Notes under the pieces: generated by a model
What the model was told of the DNA's origin: nothing
Database searches by the model: none
The model's input: the letters and a program-made list of their open reading frames with translations, nothing else
NCBI RefSeq assembly: GCF_900292075.1
Contig: NZ_OLMV01000001.1
Location: 922,977 to 986,976 of the forward strand
DNA length: 64,000 nt
Direction: 5' to 3'
From: Microbacterium timonense
Lineage (GTDB): Bacteria; Actinomycetota; Actinomycetes; Actinomycetales; Microbacteriaceae
Translations under genes and position numbers: made by a program
In this document: positions 28,167 through 37,008 of the stretch, one piece after another
Layout of the letters: every line of letters begins with the position of its first letter
How positions within the stretch are numbered: the first letter of the stretch is position 1

Positions 28167-29947
28167 CCTCCGGGCAGGACAAAGTCCCCGCCGGCGTCGC
28201 GAGGGTCGAGCCCGCCGGCTTCCACGCCGTGGTGGTGGGCTCGGGGATCGCGGGGCTTCTCACCGCCCTGCACGCCGTCGCGGGCGGCTGCCGCGTCACC
28301 CTGGTGACCAAGGATGTTCTCGAGCACGCCAACACCCGGTACGCGCAGGGCGGGATCGCAGGCGTGATGTTCGACGACGATCGCCCGGAGGACCACGTCC
28401 GCGACACTCTCGTCGCCGGCGCCGGACTCGGCGACCCCGCTGCCGTGCGGGTGCTCGTCGACGAGGGCCCGGCCCGGATCCGCGAGCTCATCGCGCTCGG
28501 GGTGGCGTTCGACCGGGATTCCGGCGGCGGCTTCGTCAAGGGGCTCGAGGCCGCCCATTCGTATCCCCGCATCCTCCACGCCGGCGGTGACGCGACCGGC
28601 ACGGCGATCGAGCGCGCGCTGGTCGCGCGCCTGCGCGCCAGCGACGTCGAGGTCATCGAGCACGCGTTCCTCGTCGGCCTGGTGCAAGCGGCATCCGCCT
28701 CCACCGCCCCCGCAGCGGCGGGCCGGGTCACGGGCGTCGAACTGCTGATCGGCGAGCGCACCGCCGGCGAGTCGGATGCCGGTTCACCGGCGAGCGCCGG
28801 GACGCGCGCCGTGATCGCCGCCGACGCCGTCGTCCTCGCCACCGGCGGCGCGGGCGAGCTGTTCGCCCACTCGACCAATCCGGCGGTCGCCACCGGTGAT
28901 GGGATCGCCGCGGCGATCCGTGCCGGTGCAGCCGTCGCGGACCTCGAGTTCTTCCAGTTCCATCCGACCGTTCTCGCGGTCGGGGACTCCTTCCTGGTGT
29001 CGGAGGCCGTGCGCGGCGAAGGCGCGACCCTCGTGGATGAGAGCGGTCGCCGGTTCGCGTTCGACGCGCACCCCGACGGCGAGCTTGCGCCCCGCGACGT
29101 CGTGGCGCGCGCCATTGCACGGCAGATGGACGCGCAGGACGGGCGCCCCGTCTTCCTCGACGCCACGCGCGTCCACTCCGACGACGCAGAGGAACGCGAG
29201 TCCTTCCTCGCACACCGGTTCCCGACGATCGATCGTGCCGTCCGCGAGCGTGGGCTGGACTGGGCCCGCGAGCCGGTCCCGGTCACACCGGCCGCGCATT
29301 ACCTCATGGGCGGCGTCGTCACCGATCTGTCCGGGCGCACAACGCTCCCCGGCCTGTACGCGGTGGGCGAGGTCGCGCGCACCGGCGTCCACGGCGCGAA
29401 CCGTCTCGCGTCCAACTCGCTGCTGGAGGGGGCCGTCTTCGGGGCACGTGCCGGGGATGTGATCGCCCAGGACGCGGCATCCGGATCCTGGCCCGTCGTC
29501 CCGGCCGGCTCCCCCGCGGCGGATGCGGCCGCTGTCGCGTCCTCGCCGCGCCCGGAACGACACCGTCGTGCCCTCGAGCACGAGCCCGCGTTCTCGCGCG
29601 CCGCGCTGCAGCAGCTCATGTGGGAGCACGCCGGGCTCGTGCGGGACGAGGCAGGCCTCGGGTACGCGGCATCCGTCATCGCCGCCTGGCGTGCGCAGCC
29701 CCGCATCCCGGCCACGGAACACGACCTCGAGGACGAGAACCTGCTGCTGGTGGCGGCCTGCCTGGTGGCTGCCGCTCGCGCCCGCACCGAGTCGGTCGGC
29801 GCCCACTTCCGCAGCGACGCCGCGGCCGAAACTCCTCAAGGATCCGCGATCGACGCCGCTGCGGCCGACCTGACACCCGCGACGGCACCGACCTTGAGGA
29901 GTTCGGGCACCGCCCGCCGCACCCGGAAGGAGGCGCTGGCATGCTGA
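28163..29947 (+). CDS. nadB: L-aspartate oxidase
   Basis: A flavoprotein of 594 residues that oxidises L-aspartate to iminoaspartate for NadA. The FAD-binding GSGIAGL motif is at residues 30-36, and HPTVLAVGDSFLVSEAVRGEG and the conserved ASNSLLEGAVFG are present. The start ATG overlaps the nadA stop (ATGA) and the end overlaps nadC by seven bases. The last 40 or so residues are low-complexity and are encoded by a hairpin element (29826-29906) that appears to have been inserted in frame; the core enzyme ends before it. Confidence 0.96.
   Translation: MTSGQDKVPAGVARVEPAGFHAVVVGSGIAGLLTALHAVAGGCRVTLVTKDVLEHANTRYAQGGIAGVMFDDDRPEDHVRDTLVAGAGLGDPAAVRVLVDEGPARIRELIALGVAFDRDSGGGFVKGLEAAHSYPRILHAGGDATGTAIERALVARLRASDVEVIEHAFLVGLVQAASASTAPAAAGRVTGVELLIGERTAGESDAGSPASAGTRAVIAADAVVLATGGAGELFAHSTNPAVATGDGIAAAIRAGAAVADLEFFQFHPTVLAVGDSFLVSEAVRGEGATLVDESGRRFAFDAHPDGELAPRDVVARAIARQMDAQDGRPVFLDATRVHSDDAEERESFLAHRFPTIDRAVRERGLDWAREPVPVTPAAHYLMGGVVTDLSGRTTLPGLYAVGEVARTGVHGANRLASNSLLEGAVFGARAGDVIAQDAASGSWPVVPAGSPAADAAAVASSPRPERHRRALEHEPAFSRAALQQLMWEHAGLVRDEAGLGYAASVIAAWRAQPRIPATEHDLEDENLLLVAACLVAAARARTESVGAHFRSDAAAETPQGSAIDAAAADLTPATAPTLRSSGTARRTRKEALAC
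29826..29906 (+). repeat. Long inverted repeat embedded in the 3' end of nadB
   Basis: The arm CCGAAACTCCTCAAGG (29826-29841) pairs with CCTTGAGGAGTTCGG (29892-29906) over 15 base pairs with one bulged A, around a 50-base loop. It lies entirely inside the coding region for the nonconserved nadB tail. Its size and design resemble palindromic repeat family 1 but the sequence differs. Confidence 0.8.
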
Positions 29948-30798
29948 GTCGCGCCCACATCGACCGCGTGGTCGCCGCGGCCCTCGAGGAGGATGCCCCG
30001 TGGGGCGACCTCACGAGCCAGGCGCTCATCCCCGAGAACGTGGTCGCCCGCGCCGACCTCGTCGCCCGCGAGCGCGGTGTCTTCTCGGGCGGGGACGTGT
30101 TCGCGGCGGCCTTCCGGCTCACCGACCCGGCCATCGAGGTCGAGCTCGTCGTGGAAGACGGCGAGTGGTTCGAACCGGGTTCGGTGCTCGCCGTCGTCAC
30201 CGGCGCCGCGCGCGGGGTGCTCACCGCCGAGCGGGTCGGGCTCAACTTCGTGCAGCGCATGTCGGGCATCGCGACGCTCACCGGCGCCTATGTCGCCGAG
30301 GTCGCCCACACCGGCGCCCGCATCGCCGACACCCGCAAGACCACTCCGGGGCTGCGCGCGTTCGAGCGCAAGGCGGTGCGCGACGGCGGCGGGCGCAACC
30401 ACCGGCATTCGCTCTCGGACGCGGTGATGGCCAAGGACAACCACCTCGCCGTGCTGGCTCACAAGGGCGTCTCACCGACCGCCGCCCTGCAGGCCGCCAA
30501 GGACCTCCTCCCCCACACGACGCACATCGAGGTCGAGGTCGACCGGCTCGACCAGATCGAGCCCGTCCTCGCCGCCGGCGTCGGCACGATCATGCTCGAC
30601 AACTTCACGCTCGAGCAGCTGCGCGAAGGCGTCGCCCAGGTCGCCGGGCGTGCGACGGTCGAGGCATCGGGCGGTGTGTCGCTGGACACGGTCCGCGCGA
30701 TCGCCGAGACCGGCGTCGACGTCATCTCGGTCGGCGCTCTCACCCATTCGGCCCGTGCGCTGGACCTCGGACTTGACGTGCGCATCGACGCGCCCTGA
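29941..30798 (+). CDS. nadC: Nicotinate-nucleotide diphosphorylase (carboxylating)
   Basis: It converts quinolinate and PRPP to nicotinate mononucleotide, completing de novo NaMN synthesis begun by NadB and NadA. The 285-residue protein shows the family hallmarks RMSGIATLTGAYV, ADTRKTTPGLRAFERKAV and the phosphate-binding MLDNF and EASGGVSLDTV segments. It starts inside the end of nadB and is followed nine bases later by the cysteine desulfurase gene. Confidence 0.97.
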   Translation: MLSRAHIDRVVAAALEEDAPWGDLTSQALIPENVVARADLVARERGVFSGGDVFAAAFRLTDPAIEVELVVEDGEWFEPGSVLAVVTGAARGVLTAERVGLNFVQRMSGIATLTGAYVAEVAHTGARIADTRKTTPGLRAFERKAVRDGGGRNHRHSLSDAVMAKDNHLAVLAHKGVSPTAALQAAKDLLPHTTHIEVEVDRLDQIEPVLAAGVGTIMLDNFTLEQLREGVAQVAGRATVEASGGVSLDTVRAIAETGVDVISVGALTHSARALDLGLDVRIDAP

Positions 30799-30807
30799 GA
30801 CGTCACG

Positions 30808-31968
30808 ATGACCATGCTGTACCTCGACAACGCCGCCACCACGCCGGTGCGCCCCGAAGTGCTCGACGCGATGATGCCGTACCTCACCCGCTGGTACGGC
30901 AACCCGTCGAGCCATCACACCGTGGGCGAGGCGGCCGCCGACGCGCTCGCCGACGCGCGGGCCCGGGTCGCGCGCGTGCTCGGGATGCGCGCCGGCGACA
31001 TCGTCTTCACGTCGGGCGGCACCGAGGCGGACAACCTCGCGATCAAGGGCATCGCCATCGCGGCGGCGCAGCGGCGGGCTGACCGGCGCGCGCACGTGGT
31101 GACGACCCCGGTCGAGCACGAGGCGGTGCTCGAGTCGGTCGCGTACCTGGAGCGCGTGCACGGCTTCAGCGCCACGCTCGTGCCCGTCGATGCGGATGCG
31201 CGGGTCGCGGTGGATGCCGTGACCGACGCCCTGCGCGAAGACACGGCGCTCGTGACGATCGGCTACGCCAACAACGAGGTGGGGACGAGTCAGGATGTCG
31301 CGGCCCTGGCTTCGGCGCTGCGCGAGCGTCACGTGCCGCTGCACGTGGATGCTGTGCAGGCGGCCGGGTGGCTCCCGCTGTCGGCCGAGGAGCTCGGCTA
31401 CGACGCCATCTCGCTCGCCGGCCACAAGCTCGGCGCGCCGAAGGGAACCGGCGTGCTCGCGGTGCGGGGACGGATCCCCCTGGAGCCGCTGCTGCACGGC
31501 GGCGGGCAGGAGCGCGGACGCCGCAGCGGCACCGAGGACGTCGCCGGCGCGGTCGGCTTCGCGACGGCGCTGGAGCTGGCCGAGAGCGAACGGGTCGAGG
31601 CATCCGCTCGCGTGTCGGCCATCCGCGACCGGTTCATCGCGCGGGTGCGGGAGCGGGTCCCGAGCGCGAGGCTGACCGGCGACCCCGTACACCGGCTGCC
31701 CGGCACCGCGAGCTTCACGTTCGCCGGGACGAGCGGTGAGGCGGTCCTGCTCGAGCTCGAGCGGCGGGGCGTGGTGTCCTCGAGTGGCTCGGCGTGCGCC
31801 GCGGGCAGCGACGAGCCGTCGCATGTGCTGGTGGCGATGGGAATCGCCCCCGAGGTCGCGCAGACGGCCGTGCGCTTCACGTTCCCCCGGTGGCTCAACG
31901 CGCCGTTGGATGCCGTGGCCGACGCGGTGGCCGCGTCGGTGTCGGCGGTGGCCGACGCCGGAGGGTGA
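30808..31968 (+). CDS. Cysteine desulfurase, NifS/IscS type
   Basis: A 386-residue PLP enzyme that releases sulfur from cysteine for Fe-S cluster assembly. The PLP lysine is in SLAGHKLGAPKG and the active cysteine in the loop SSGSACAAGSDEPSHVL, which marks the group I (NifS/IscS) type. Its place at the end of the nadABC operon suggests it serves the oxygen-sensitive 4Fe-4S cluster of NadA, as proposed for similar clusters in other bacteria. It could also be the general IscS, since only one copy is visible here. Confidence 0.93.
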   Translation: MTMLYLDNAATTPVRPEVLDAMMPYLTRWYGNPSSHHTVGEAAADALADARARVARVLGMRAGDIVFTSGGTEADNLAIKGIAIAAAQRRADRRAHVVTTPVEHEAVLESVAYLERVHGFSATLVPVDADARVAVDAVTDALREDTALVTIGYANNEVGTSQDVAALASALRERHVPLHVDAVQAAGWLPLSAEELGYDAISLAGHKLGAPKGTGVLAVRGRIPLEPLLHGGGQERGRRSGTEDVAGAVGFATALELAESERVEASARVSAIRDRFIARVRERVPSARLTGDPVHRLPGTASFTFAGTSGEAVLLELERRGVVSSSGSACAAGSDEPSHVLVAMGIAPEVAQTAVRFTFPRWLNAPLDAVADAVAASVSAVADAGG

Positions 31969-31991
31969 GCGGCGCCCATAGGATCGGACGG

Positions 31992-32945
31992 GTGACCGCC
32001 GCCGTGACCGTGATCGTGCCGGGCTACGACGTGGCCGCGTATGCTGCCGAGGCACTCGACTCGCTGCGCGCGCAGACCCGCACCGACTGGGTCGCTGTGC
32101 TCGTCGACGACGCGTCGACCGACCGCACCGGAGCGCTGTTCGACGCCGCAGCCGCCGACGACGACCGCTTCCAGGTCGTCCACCACTCCGACCGGCGCGG
32201 ACTGGGAGCGGCGCGCAACACCGCGCTCGACCTCGTGCGCACGCCGTTCGTGGGGTTCCTCGACGCCGACGACCGCCTCACTCCGCGGGCGCTGGAACGC
32301 CTGGTCGGGACGGTCTCCGACAGCGGCAGCGACTTCGCACTGGGTGCGTACGTGAGGCTTCGCCCCGACACCGCGGGCGGGTACGAGGCCGGGAGCGTCC
32401 AGCCCTGGGTCGCCGCGGCCACCCAGCCGGCGCGCGTGGGCACCACGCTCGCGCAGCACCCCGACGCGTCCGGCAACATCGTGGCGTGGTCGAAGGTGAG
32501 CCGCACCGATCTCTGGCGCCGCGGCGGTCTGCGCTTCCCCGAAGGCAAGGCCTATGAGGACCAGATCGTCGCCCAGCAGATGTACACCCGCGCCCGGGCC
32601 TTCGACGTCATCCCCGACGTCGTCGTCGAATGGCGTGAGCGCGCGGACGGCTCGTCGATCACGCAGCACAAGGGAGAGCTGCCGGTGCTGCGGGACTACC
32701 TGGAGGCGCTGACGGGCGGGCTTTCGGTGCTGGATGCCGCGGGCCAGACGCGGGCCGCGGCGGCCCGCGTGCGCCTCATCCTGTCGATGGACCTCCCCCC
32801 GCTCGTCGACATCGCGCGGGACCACCCCGAGGACGCCTACCGGCGAGAGCTCGGCTCCTTCACCAGGACCCTGTGGGACCGCGCGGACGGGCTGGTGCTG
32901 CCCCAGCCGGTGGCGACGGCGGTCGCCGCGGCGCGGCTGTGGTGA
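31992..32945 (+). CDS. Family 2 glycosyltransferase
   Basis: The 317-residue protein has a GT-A fold N-terminal domain with VTVIVPGYDVAAYAAEALDS, the nucleotide-binding DDASTDRT and the metal-binding DADD (about residues 92-95). There is no membrane segment, so it probably acts at the cytoplasmic membrane surface on a wall or capsule precursor. Donor and acceptor are unknown. The GTG is preceded by TAGGAT with a 7-base gap, suggesting a leaderless transcript independent of the nad operon. Confidence 0.9.
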   Translation: MTAAVTVIVPGYDVAAYAAEALDSLRAQTRTDWVAVLVDDASTDRTGALFDAAAADDDRFQVVHHSDRRGLGAARNTALDLVRTPFVGFLDADDRLTPRALERLVGTVSDSGSDFALGAYVRLRPDTAGGYEAGSVQPWVAAATQPARVGTTLAQHPDASGNIVAWSKVSRTDLWRRGGLRFPEGKAYEDQIVAQQMYTRARAFDVIPDVVVEWRERADGSSITQHKGELPVLRDYLEALTGGLSVLDAAGQTRAAAARVRLILSMDLPPLVDIARDHPEDAYRRELGSFTRTLWDRADGLVLPQPVATAVAAARLW

Positions 32946-32955
32946 TCGCCGCAGC

Positions 32956-34986
32956 TCAGTCGCGGGCGGCGCCCGAGTCGCCGGCGTGGGGACGGCCGGC
33001 GGCCAGCACCTGTTCGGCGGACGCCGCGGGCGTGTCGGGAGCGCTGTCGGCGCGCCGGTCGGGATGGTCCGCGGGCGGCTCCGCGTCGTCGGCCTCCGCC
33101 TCGGCCTCGAGGATGCGGGTGGTGGCCAGCTGCTGCGCGGCGAGCTCGGCGTAGAGACCCCCCGACGCCAGGAGCGAGGAGTGCGTGCCGGACTCGACGA
33201 TCCGGCCCGCCTCGACGACGTGGATCACGTCGGCCGAGATGACCGTGGAGAGCCGGTGCGCGATGGTGAGCGTGGTGCGGCCCCGGGCTGCAGCGTCCAG
33301 CGCCTCTTGCACCACACGTTCGGACACGGTGTCCAGCGCCGAGGTCGCCTCGTCCAGGAGCAGCACCGGCGGGTCCTTCAGCAGCACGCGCGCGATGGCG
33401 ATGCGCTGCTTCTCACCGCCGGACAAGCGGTAACCCCGCTCGCCGACGACGGTGTCGTAGCCGTCCTCGAAACCGTCGATCACGTGGTGGATGTTGGCCG
33501 CGCGACACGCCGCCTCGATCTCGGCATCCGTCGCTTCCGGCTTGGCGTATCGCAGGTTCTCGCGGATCGTGGCGTGGAACAGGTAGGTCTCCTGCGAGAC
33601 GATGCCGACGTTGTCGATGATGGACTCGTGGCGCAGCCGCCGCACGTCCTCCCCGGCGAACAGCACGGTGCCCTCGGACGCCTCGTACAGCCGGGGCGTG
33701 AGGTACAGGATCGTCGTCTTCCCCGCACCGGAGGGGCCGACGAACGCGACGTGCTGGCCGGGCTCCGCGGCGAACGACACGCCGCGCAGCGTGGCGCGGG
33801 CATCCGGAGCCGAGTCCGGATAGCGGAAGACGACGTCGCGGAACTCGATGCGCCCCAGCGGCCCCGGCGCAGCGGAGACCTCGAGCGCATCGGCGGAGTC
33901 GCGGATCGCGGGCACCAGGTCGAGGTACTCGAAGATGCGCGCGAACAGTGCGGAGGAGGTCTGCAGGTCGAGGGAGACCCGCATGAGTCCCATCAGCGGC
34001 ATGAGCAGCCGCGCCTGCACGGTGGTGAACGCGACGATCGTCCCTGCGGTGATGGCATCGGTGCCGCCGCCGATGAGATAGCCCGAGACGAGGTAGATGA
34101 CCGCGGGGACGCTCGCCATGATCACCTGGACCACCGCGAAGAACCCCTGGCCGCTCATCGCGCGCCGCACCTGCAGGCGTACCTGATTGCGGTTCTCGTC
34201 GGCGTAGCGCGACGACTCGGTGCGCTGCCGGTTGAAGGACTTCGACAGCAGGATCCCCGAGACGCTCAGCGTCTCCTGGGTGATCGCGGTCAGCTCCGAC
34301 AGCGACTCCTGCGTCTGGCCGGCGATGCGCGCGCGCACCTGACCCACCCGCCGCTGCACGAGCACCAGGAAGGGCATCAGCACCACGGCGATGATCGTGA
34401 GCCGCCAGTCGATGAGGATCATCGCCACGAGCGATGCGACGACTGTCACGGTGTTGCCGAGGATGCTCGTCACGGTGTTCGTCAGGACACCGGACACCCC
34501 GCCGACGTCGTTCTGCAGCCGCGACTGGATGACGCCGGTCTTGGTGCGGGTGAAGAAGCCCAGCTCCATCGACTGGAGGTGGTCGAAGAGCTTCGTGCGC
34601 AGGTCTCCGGTGACCCGGTTGCCCACCGTGGAGGTGAACCACGTCTGGACCACGCCGACGATCGCCGACAGCAGGAACAGCCCGATCATCGCCAGCACGA
34701 GTGTCGACAGCAGGCTCAGGTCGGGACCAGCCGCACCCGGCGGGAACAGCGCGTCGTCGAACACCCGCTCCACGAGCAGGGGCGGGATGACGGCGATGCC
34801 GGCGCCGGCGACCACGAGCACCACCGTGATCGCGATGGGCCATGCGTAGGGGCGGAACAGCGTGACGACGCGCCGCCCCAGATGAGGGATCTGCGGCGCG
34901 TCGGCATTGGCCCGGCGCTGCGCCTCGGTGTCGACGGGCCGGAATCCGGGATGCCCTCCCCCGCCGCCACCGCCCCGCATGCTCAT
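32956..34986 (-). CDS. ABC exporter half-transporter (membrane and ATPase domains fused)
   Basis: A 676-residue type IV ABC exporter: six membrane helices (about residues 45-340) and an ATPase domain (about 385-620) with Walker A GPSGAGKTT, signature LSGGEKQR, Walker B VLLLDEATSALD and the H-loop IAHRLST. It should act as a homodimer, since no partner half is adjacent. A glycine-rich N-terminus and an acidic tail of about 60 residues flank the conserved core. The substrate is unknown. Its start lies 6 bases after TAGGCT in a symmetric divergent promoter. Confidence 0.93.
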   Translation of the reverse strand: MSMRGGGGGGGHPGFRPVDTEAQRRANADAPQIPHLGRRVVTLFRPYAWPIAITVVLVVAGAGIAVIPPLLVERVFDDALFPPGAAGPDLSLLSTLVLAMIGLFLLSAIVGVVQTWFTSTVGNRVTGDLRTKLFDHLQSMELGFFTRTKTGVIQSRLQNDVGGVSGVLTNTVTSILGNTVTVVASLVAMILIDWRLTIIAVVLMPFLVLVQRRVGQVRARIAGQTQESLSELTAITQETLSVSGILLSKSFNRQRTESSRYADENRNQVRLQVRRAMSGQGFFAVVQVIMASVPAVIYLVSGYLIGGGTDAITAGTIVAFTTVQARLLMPLMGLMRVSLDLQTSSALFARIFEYLDLVPAIRDSADALEVSAAPGPLGRIEFRDVVFRYPDSAPDARATLRGVSFAAEPGQHVAFVGPSGAGKTTILYLTPRLYEASEGTVLFAGEDVRRLRHESIIDNVGIVSQETYLFHATIRENLRYAKPEATDAEIEAACRAANIHHVIDGFEDGYDTVVGERGYRLSGGEKQRIAIARVLLKDPPVLLLDEATSALDTVSERVVQEALDAAARGRTTLTIAHRLSTVISADVIHVVEAGRIVESGTHSSLLASGGLYAELAAQQLATTRILEAEAEADDAEPPADHPDRRADSAPDTPAASAEQVLAAGRPHAGDSGAARD

Positions 34987-34992
34987 CTGGCC

Positions 34993-35021
34993 AGCCTAAT
35001 CAGCACCGCCGACGCTAGGCT
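34993..35021. promoter_or_regulatory. Symmetric divergent leaderless promoter
   Basis: Two identical -10 boxes TAGGCT point outward, one on the minus strand (34993-34998) and one on the plus strand (35016-35021), exactly 17 bases apart. Each is followed by a 6-base gap and then an ATG. Each -10 box therefore occupies the -35 position of the other promoter, so the two polymerases cannot bind at once. Confidence 0.7.
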
Positions 35022-35027
35022 CGACGC

Positions 35028-35234
35028 ATGACGACGACTGGCGACCGCCCCGAACACGACGGCAGCGACCTGGCAGAGCTTCGCGAGGAGATCGACGCGC
35101 TCAAGGCCATCCCCCACGAGGAGGTCGTCAACCCGCTGCCCAAGATCGTCGAGGACCGCGAGCCGGAGCCCGAGCCGACCGACGCGATCGGCTCGGAGAA
35201 GTGGGACGACGGACCCGCCCCGTCGCACCACTGA
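35028..35234 (+). CDS. Small acidic hypothetical protein
   Basis: The 68-residue soluble protein is rich in Glu, Asp and Pro with a short predicted helix at residues 14-32 and a C-terminal HH. No domain is recognised. Its start is well supported by TAGGCT with a 6-base gap (leaderless) and by third-position GC bias. It diverges from the ABC exporter gene and shares its promoter region. Function is unknown. Confidence 0.7.
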   Translation: MTTTGDRPEHDGSDLAELREEIDALKAIPHEEVVNPLPKIVEDREPEPEPTDAIGSEKWDDGPAPSHH

Positions 35235-35256
35235 TCCCCCGCGGTCCCGCGATCGT

Positions 35257-35291
35257 CGACATCCGTTCCTTCGATGGGGAATGGGATGTCG
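35257..35291 (+). terminator. Hairpin after the small acidic protein gene
   Basis: CGACATCC pairs with GGATGTCG, with an inner TTCC/GGAA helix, in the gap before the next gene. It probably terminates the short upstream transcript. Confidence 0.55.
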
Positions 35292-35316
35292 GAACCTGTG
35301 GTTAAGTTGGAGGCTT

Positions 35317-35333
35317 GCCATCCCTCGGATGGC
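35317..35333 (+). promoter_or_regulatory. Operator-like inverted repeat upstream of the DHA2 pump
   Basis: A perfect repeat GCCATCC-CTC-GGATGGC lies 37 bases before the start of the MFS gene. A -10-like TAAGTT (35303-35308) would place the transcription start at its edge. No regulator gene is adjacent, so the cognate protein is unknown, and the repeat could instead be an RNA hairpin. Confidence 0.45.
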
Positions 35334-35369
35334 ACCTCGCCGTCCATCCGAGCCTCGAGGAGACGACCC

Positions 35370-36902
35370 ATGGCCGCCATCGAAACAACCCCGGGCACCG
35401 GAAGCATCCCCGCCGCTTCGCCCGGCGCCGCGCACAGCGACGCCCCACGACTGCGCCCCGAAGAGAGCCGCGTCGTGTGGCTGCTCCTGGCCGCCGCGTT
35501 CGTCGCCATCCTCAACGAGACGACGATGGGTGTCGCGATCCCGCACCTCATCACCGATCTCGGCATCACCGCGCTGTCGGCCCAGTGGCTGACGACCGCG
35601 TTCATGCTGACGATGGCTGTCATCATCCCGATCACCGGCTTCCTTCTGCGGCGGTTCACCACCCGCACGATGTTCGTCGCTGCGATGGGGCTGTTCTCGA
35701 CCGGCACGCTCATCGCGTTCCTGGCCCCGGGCTTCCCGGTGCTGCTCGTCGCCCGCGTCGTGCAGGCCTCGGGAACCGCCATCATGATGCCGCTGCTGAT
35801 GACCACGCTGATGACGGTGGTGCCTCCGGCGATCCGCGGCCGCATGATGGGCCGCGTCAGCATCGTGATGTCGCTGGCCCCGGCGATCGGGCCGACCCTG
35901 GCGGGCGCGATCCTCAACAACTTCGAGTGGCGATGGATCTTCGGCATCGTCCTGCCGATCGCCGTGGTGGCGCTCGTCGTCGGGGCGCGGTGGATCCACA
36001 ACCTCGGTGAGACCACGCGTGCGCCGATCGACGTGCTCTCGGTGATCCTCTCGGCCTTCGGCTTCGGCGGCCTGGTGTTCGGCCTCAGCCAGCTGGGCGC
36101 CGGTGGCCACGGGAGCGGAGCGGATGCCGCGGCCGCGAGCGCCGCGTCCTCCACGATGCTCGTCGTGGCGCTGGCGGTCGGCGCGGTCGCGCTGGGTCTG
36201 TTCGGCTGGCGCCAGGTCGTGCTGCAGCGCAAGGACGACGCCCTGCTTGATCTGCGCGTCTTCCGCAGCGCGAACTTCTCGCTGTCGATGGGACAGATGG
36301 TGATCATGTCGATGGCGTTCTTCGGCGCGATCACCGTGGTTCCGCTCTACCTGCAGGACGTGCTGGGGGTCGACCCGCTCACCACCGGTCTGGTCGTGCT
36401 GCCCGGTGCCTTGGCGATGGGCTTGGCCGGTCCGGTCATCGGCCGCATCTACGACCGCTGGGGCACGACCGTGCTGCTGGTTCCGGGCGCGGTCATCACG
36501 AGCGCCATGCTGTGGGTGTACGCGACCTTCGGTGTCGGCACGCCCGTCTGGCTGGTCGCTGTCGTCCAGACCGTGCTGTCCTTCGGCCTCGCCCTGTCGT
36601 TCACGCCGCTGTTCACGGCGTCGCTCGCCTCGCTCCAGCCGAAGTTCTACTCGTACGGTTCCGCCGTCGTGGGCACCGCGCAGCAGGTCGCCGGCGCCGC
36701 AGGCATCGCGCTGATGTTCGGCGTCATGGCGGCCGCCACGTCCGCGGCCACCGAATCCGGCGCAGGTGAGCTCGCTGCAGGCGCGGCCGGCACGCACGCC
36801 GCCTTCCTCACCGCCGCGATCCTGTCGCTGCCGCTGCTGGTGGGCGCCTTCCTCATCCGCAAGCCCGCGGACCAGCCCATGGGCGCGCCGGTCGGCCACT
36901 GA
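35370..36902 (+). CDS. MFS multidrug transporter, DHA2 (EmrB/QacA) type
   Basis: A 510-residue protein with about 14 membrane helices. The N-terminal helix carries ILNETTMGVAIPHL, close to the DHA2 motif with acidic residues in helix 1, and ARVVQASGTAIMMPLLMTT follows in the region of motif C. GAGGAG precedes the ATG by 7 bases. It is likely a drug/proton antiporter with unknown substrate. It is followed by a strong terminator, so it is a single-gene unit. Confidence 0.92.
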   Translation: MAAIETTPGTGSIPAASPGAAHSDAPRLRPEESRVVWLLLAAAFVAILNETTMGVAIPHLITDLGITALSAQWLTTAFMLTMAVIIPITGFLLRRFTTRTMFVAAMGLFSTGTLIAFLAPGFPVLLVARVVQASGTAIMMPLLMTTLMTVVPPAIRGRMMGRVSIVMSLAPAIGPTLAGAILNNFEWRWIFGIVLPIAVVALVVGARWIHNLGETTRAPIDVLSVILSAFGFGGLVFGLSQLGAGGHGSGADAAAASAASSTMLVVALAVGAVALGLFGWRQVVLQRKDDALLDLRVFRSANFSLSMGQMVIMSMAFFGAITVVPLYLQDVLGVDPLTTGLVVLPGALAMGLAGPVIGRIYDRWGTTVLLVPGAVITSAMLWVYATFGVGTPVWLVAVVQTVLSFGLALSFTPLFTASLASLQPKFYSYGSAVVGTAQQVAGAAGIALMFGVMAAATSAATESGAGELAAGAAGTHAAFLTAAILSLPLLVGAFLIRKPADQPMGAPVGH

Positions 36903-36929
36903 CCGGCGGGCGGTCCCCCCGTCGTATCA

Positions 36930-36970
36930 GACGGATGCCTCACCCCTCGACAGGGGGTGGGGCATCCGTC
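36930..36970 (+). terminator. Terminator of the DHA2 transporter
   Basis: GACGGATGCC and CACCCCT pair with AGGGGGTG and GGCATCCGTC around a 4-base loop. The stem again carries the GGATGCC/GGCATCC pair. Confidence 0.75.
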
Positions 36971-37008
36971 ATTGTGGGGTGCGCCAGGATTCGCAGGAAG
37001 GCCGCACC

